Below, piece by piece: positions 63,867 through 64,000 of a stretch of DNA of 64,000 bases. The notes under the pieces were generated by a model. The model saw only the letters and a list, made by a program, of their open reading frames with translations, was not told the DNA's origin and did not search any database. Positions within the stretch are counted from its first letter, which is position 1. Every line of letters begins with the position of its first letter. The position numbers were made by a program, and so were the translations under genes. This stretch comes from Flavobacterium pokkalii (lineage in GTDB: Bacteria; Bacteroidota; Bacteroidia; Flavobacteriales; Flavobacteriaceae), in the NCBI RefSeq assembly GCF_014596575.1, contig NZ_NASZ01000003.1, positions 62,001-126,000 on the forward strand. Direction: 5' to 3'.

Positions 63867-64000
63867 TATTAATTCTTATAAAATCAAATTATCTGATCAG
63901 TTTTTTTTTGATACTAATATTTGGTTATTACTTTTTGGTACTGTAGCCAATTATCAAAGAAATGACCAAACTGCTTATGCTGGTTTCCTTCAAGAACTTA
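63853..64000 (+). CDS. PIN-domain protein, partial (cut by window end)
   Basis: The first 49 codons of an ORF that continues beyond the window. It begins MAATNINSYKIKLSDQFFFD and continues TNIWLLLFG, so Asp20 (FFFDTNIW) matches the first acidic residue of PIN-domain ribonucleases. It overlaps the DUF4325 gene by 14 bases, implying coupled translation. PIN proteins are often toxins. The remaining acidic residues needed for catalysis lie outside the window. Confidence 0.7.
   Translation, partial: MAATNINSYKIKLSDQFFFDTNIWLLLFGTVANYQRNDQTAYAGFLQEL

Overview
The window looks like a chromosome segment of a Flavobacteriaceae bacterium, most likely Flavobacterium or a close relative (Bacteroidota). 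The DNA is AT-rich. Promoters carry the Bacteroidota -7 box TAnnTTTG, often only 15-25 nt before the ATG. There are three SusC/SusD pairs, an ECF sigma/FecR pair, fasciclin lipoproteins and a flavobacterial-type mevalonate cluster (mvaD, mevalonate kinase, UbiA prenyltransferase, rluB). No tRNA, rRNA, CRISPR array or intact insertion sequence was seen.

Layout. (1) 1-7.1 kb, minus strand: ECF sigma -> FecR anti-sigma -> SusC with an N-terminal STN signalling domain -> SusD, a trans-envelope-regulated glycan uptake operon. A 28-bp element is repeated upstream of both the sigma gene and fecR. The susC leader is highly structured and carries a candidate antisense RNA. (2) 7.4-13.9 kb, plus strand: an acetate locus with an InsA-like zinc-ribbon/HTH protein, a SatP-type permease, a small membrane protein, a symporter-histidine kinase fusion, a receiver-only response regulator and acetyl-CoA synthetase. 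(3) 13.9-19.9 kb: GH13 amylase, GDPD phosphodiesterase, HI0933-type flavoprotein, two tandem secreted paralogues and TspO. (4) 20-26.4 kb: the mevalonate/prenyl cluster, interrupted by a toxin-antitoxin pair and by a histidine kinase, then rluB.

(5) 26.5-62.5 kb: a large divergent polysaccharide utilisation locus. The minus-strand arm encodes fasciclin - SusC - SusD - fasciclin - fasciclin - SusC - SusD. The plus-strand arm encodes an SDR dehydrogenase, a GntR regulator, xylulokinase, xylose isomerase, a CBM9-like/PKD protein, GH105, an S1 sulfatase, GH28, DUF4450, a GH43/GH117-like beta-propeller, an alpha/alpha-toroid enzyme and PL11. PL11, GH105 and GH28 together point to rhamnogalacturonan-I or a related pectin; the sulfatase and the xylose genes suggest a sulfated or xylose-bearing substrate. 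A direct repeat of CAGGAnn with a 10-bp period occurs in four intergenic regions of this locus. At three of them it lies exactly 20 bp upstream of a -7-like box, which predicts a shared activator that is not encoded in the window.

(6) 60.0-60.5 kb: two dispersed, palindrome-rich noncoding repeats. (7) 62.6-64.0 kb: a compact three-gene module of a GHKL ATPase with an N-terminal STAS-like region, a DUF4325 STAS-like protein and the start of a PIN-domain protein cut by the window edge. This is the best candidate here for an undescribed conflict or signalling system. All functional calls rest on motif recognition and context; no database search was run.
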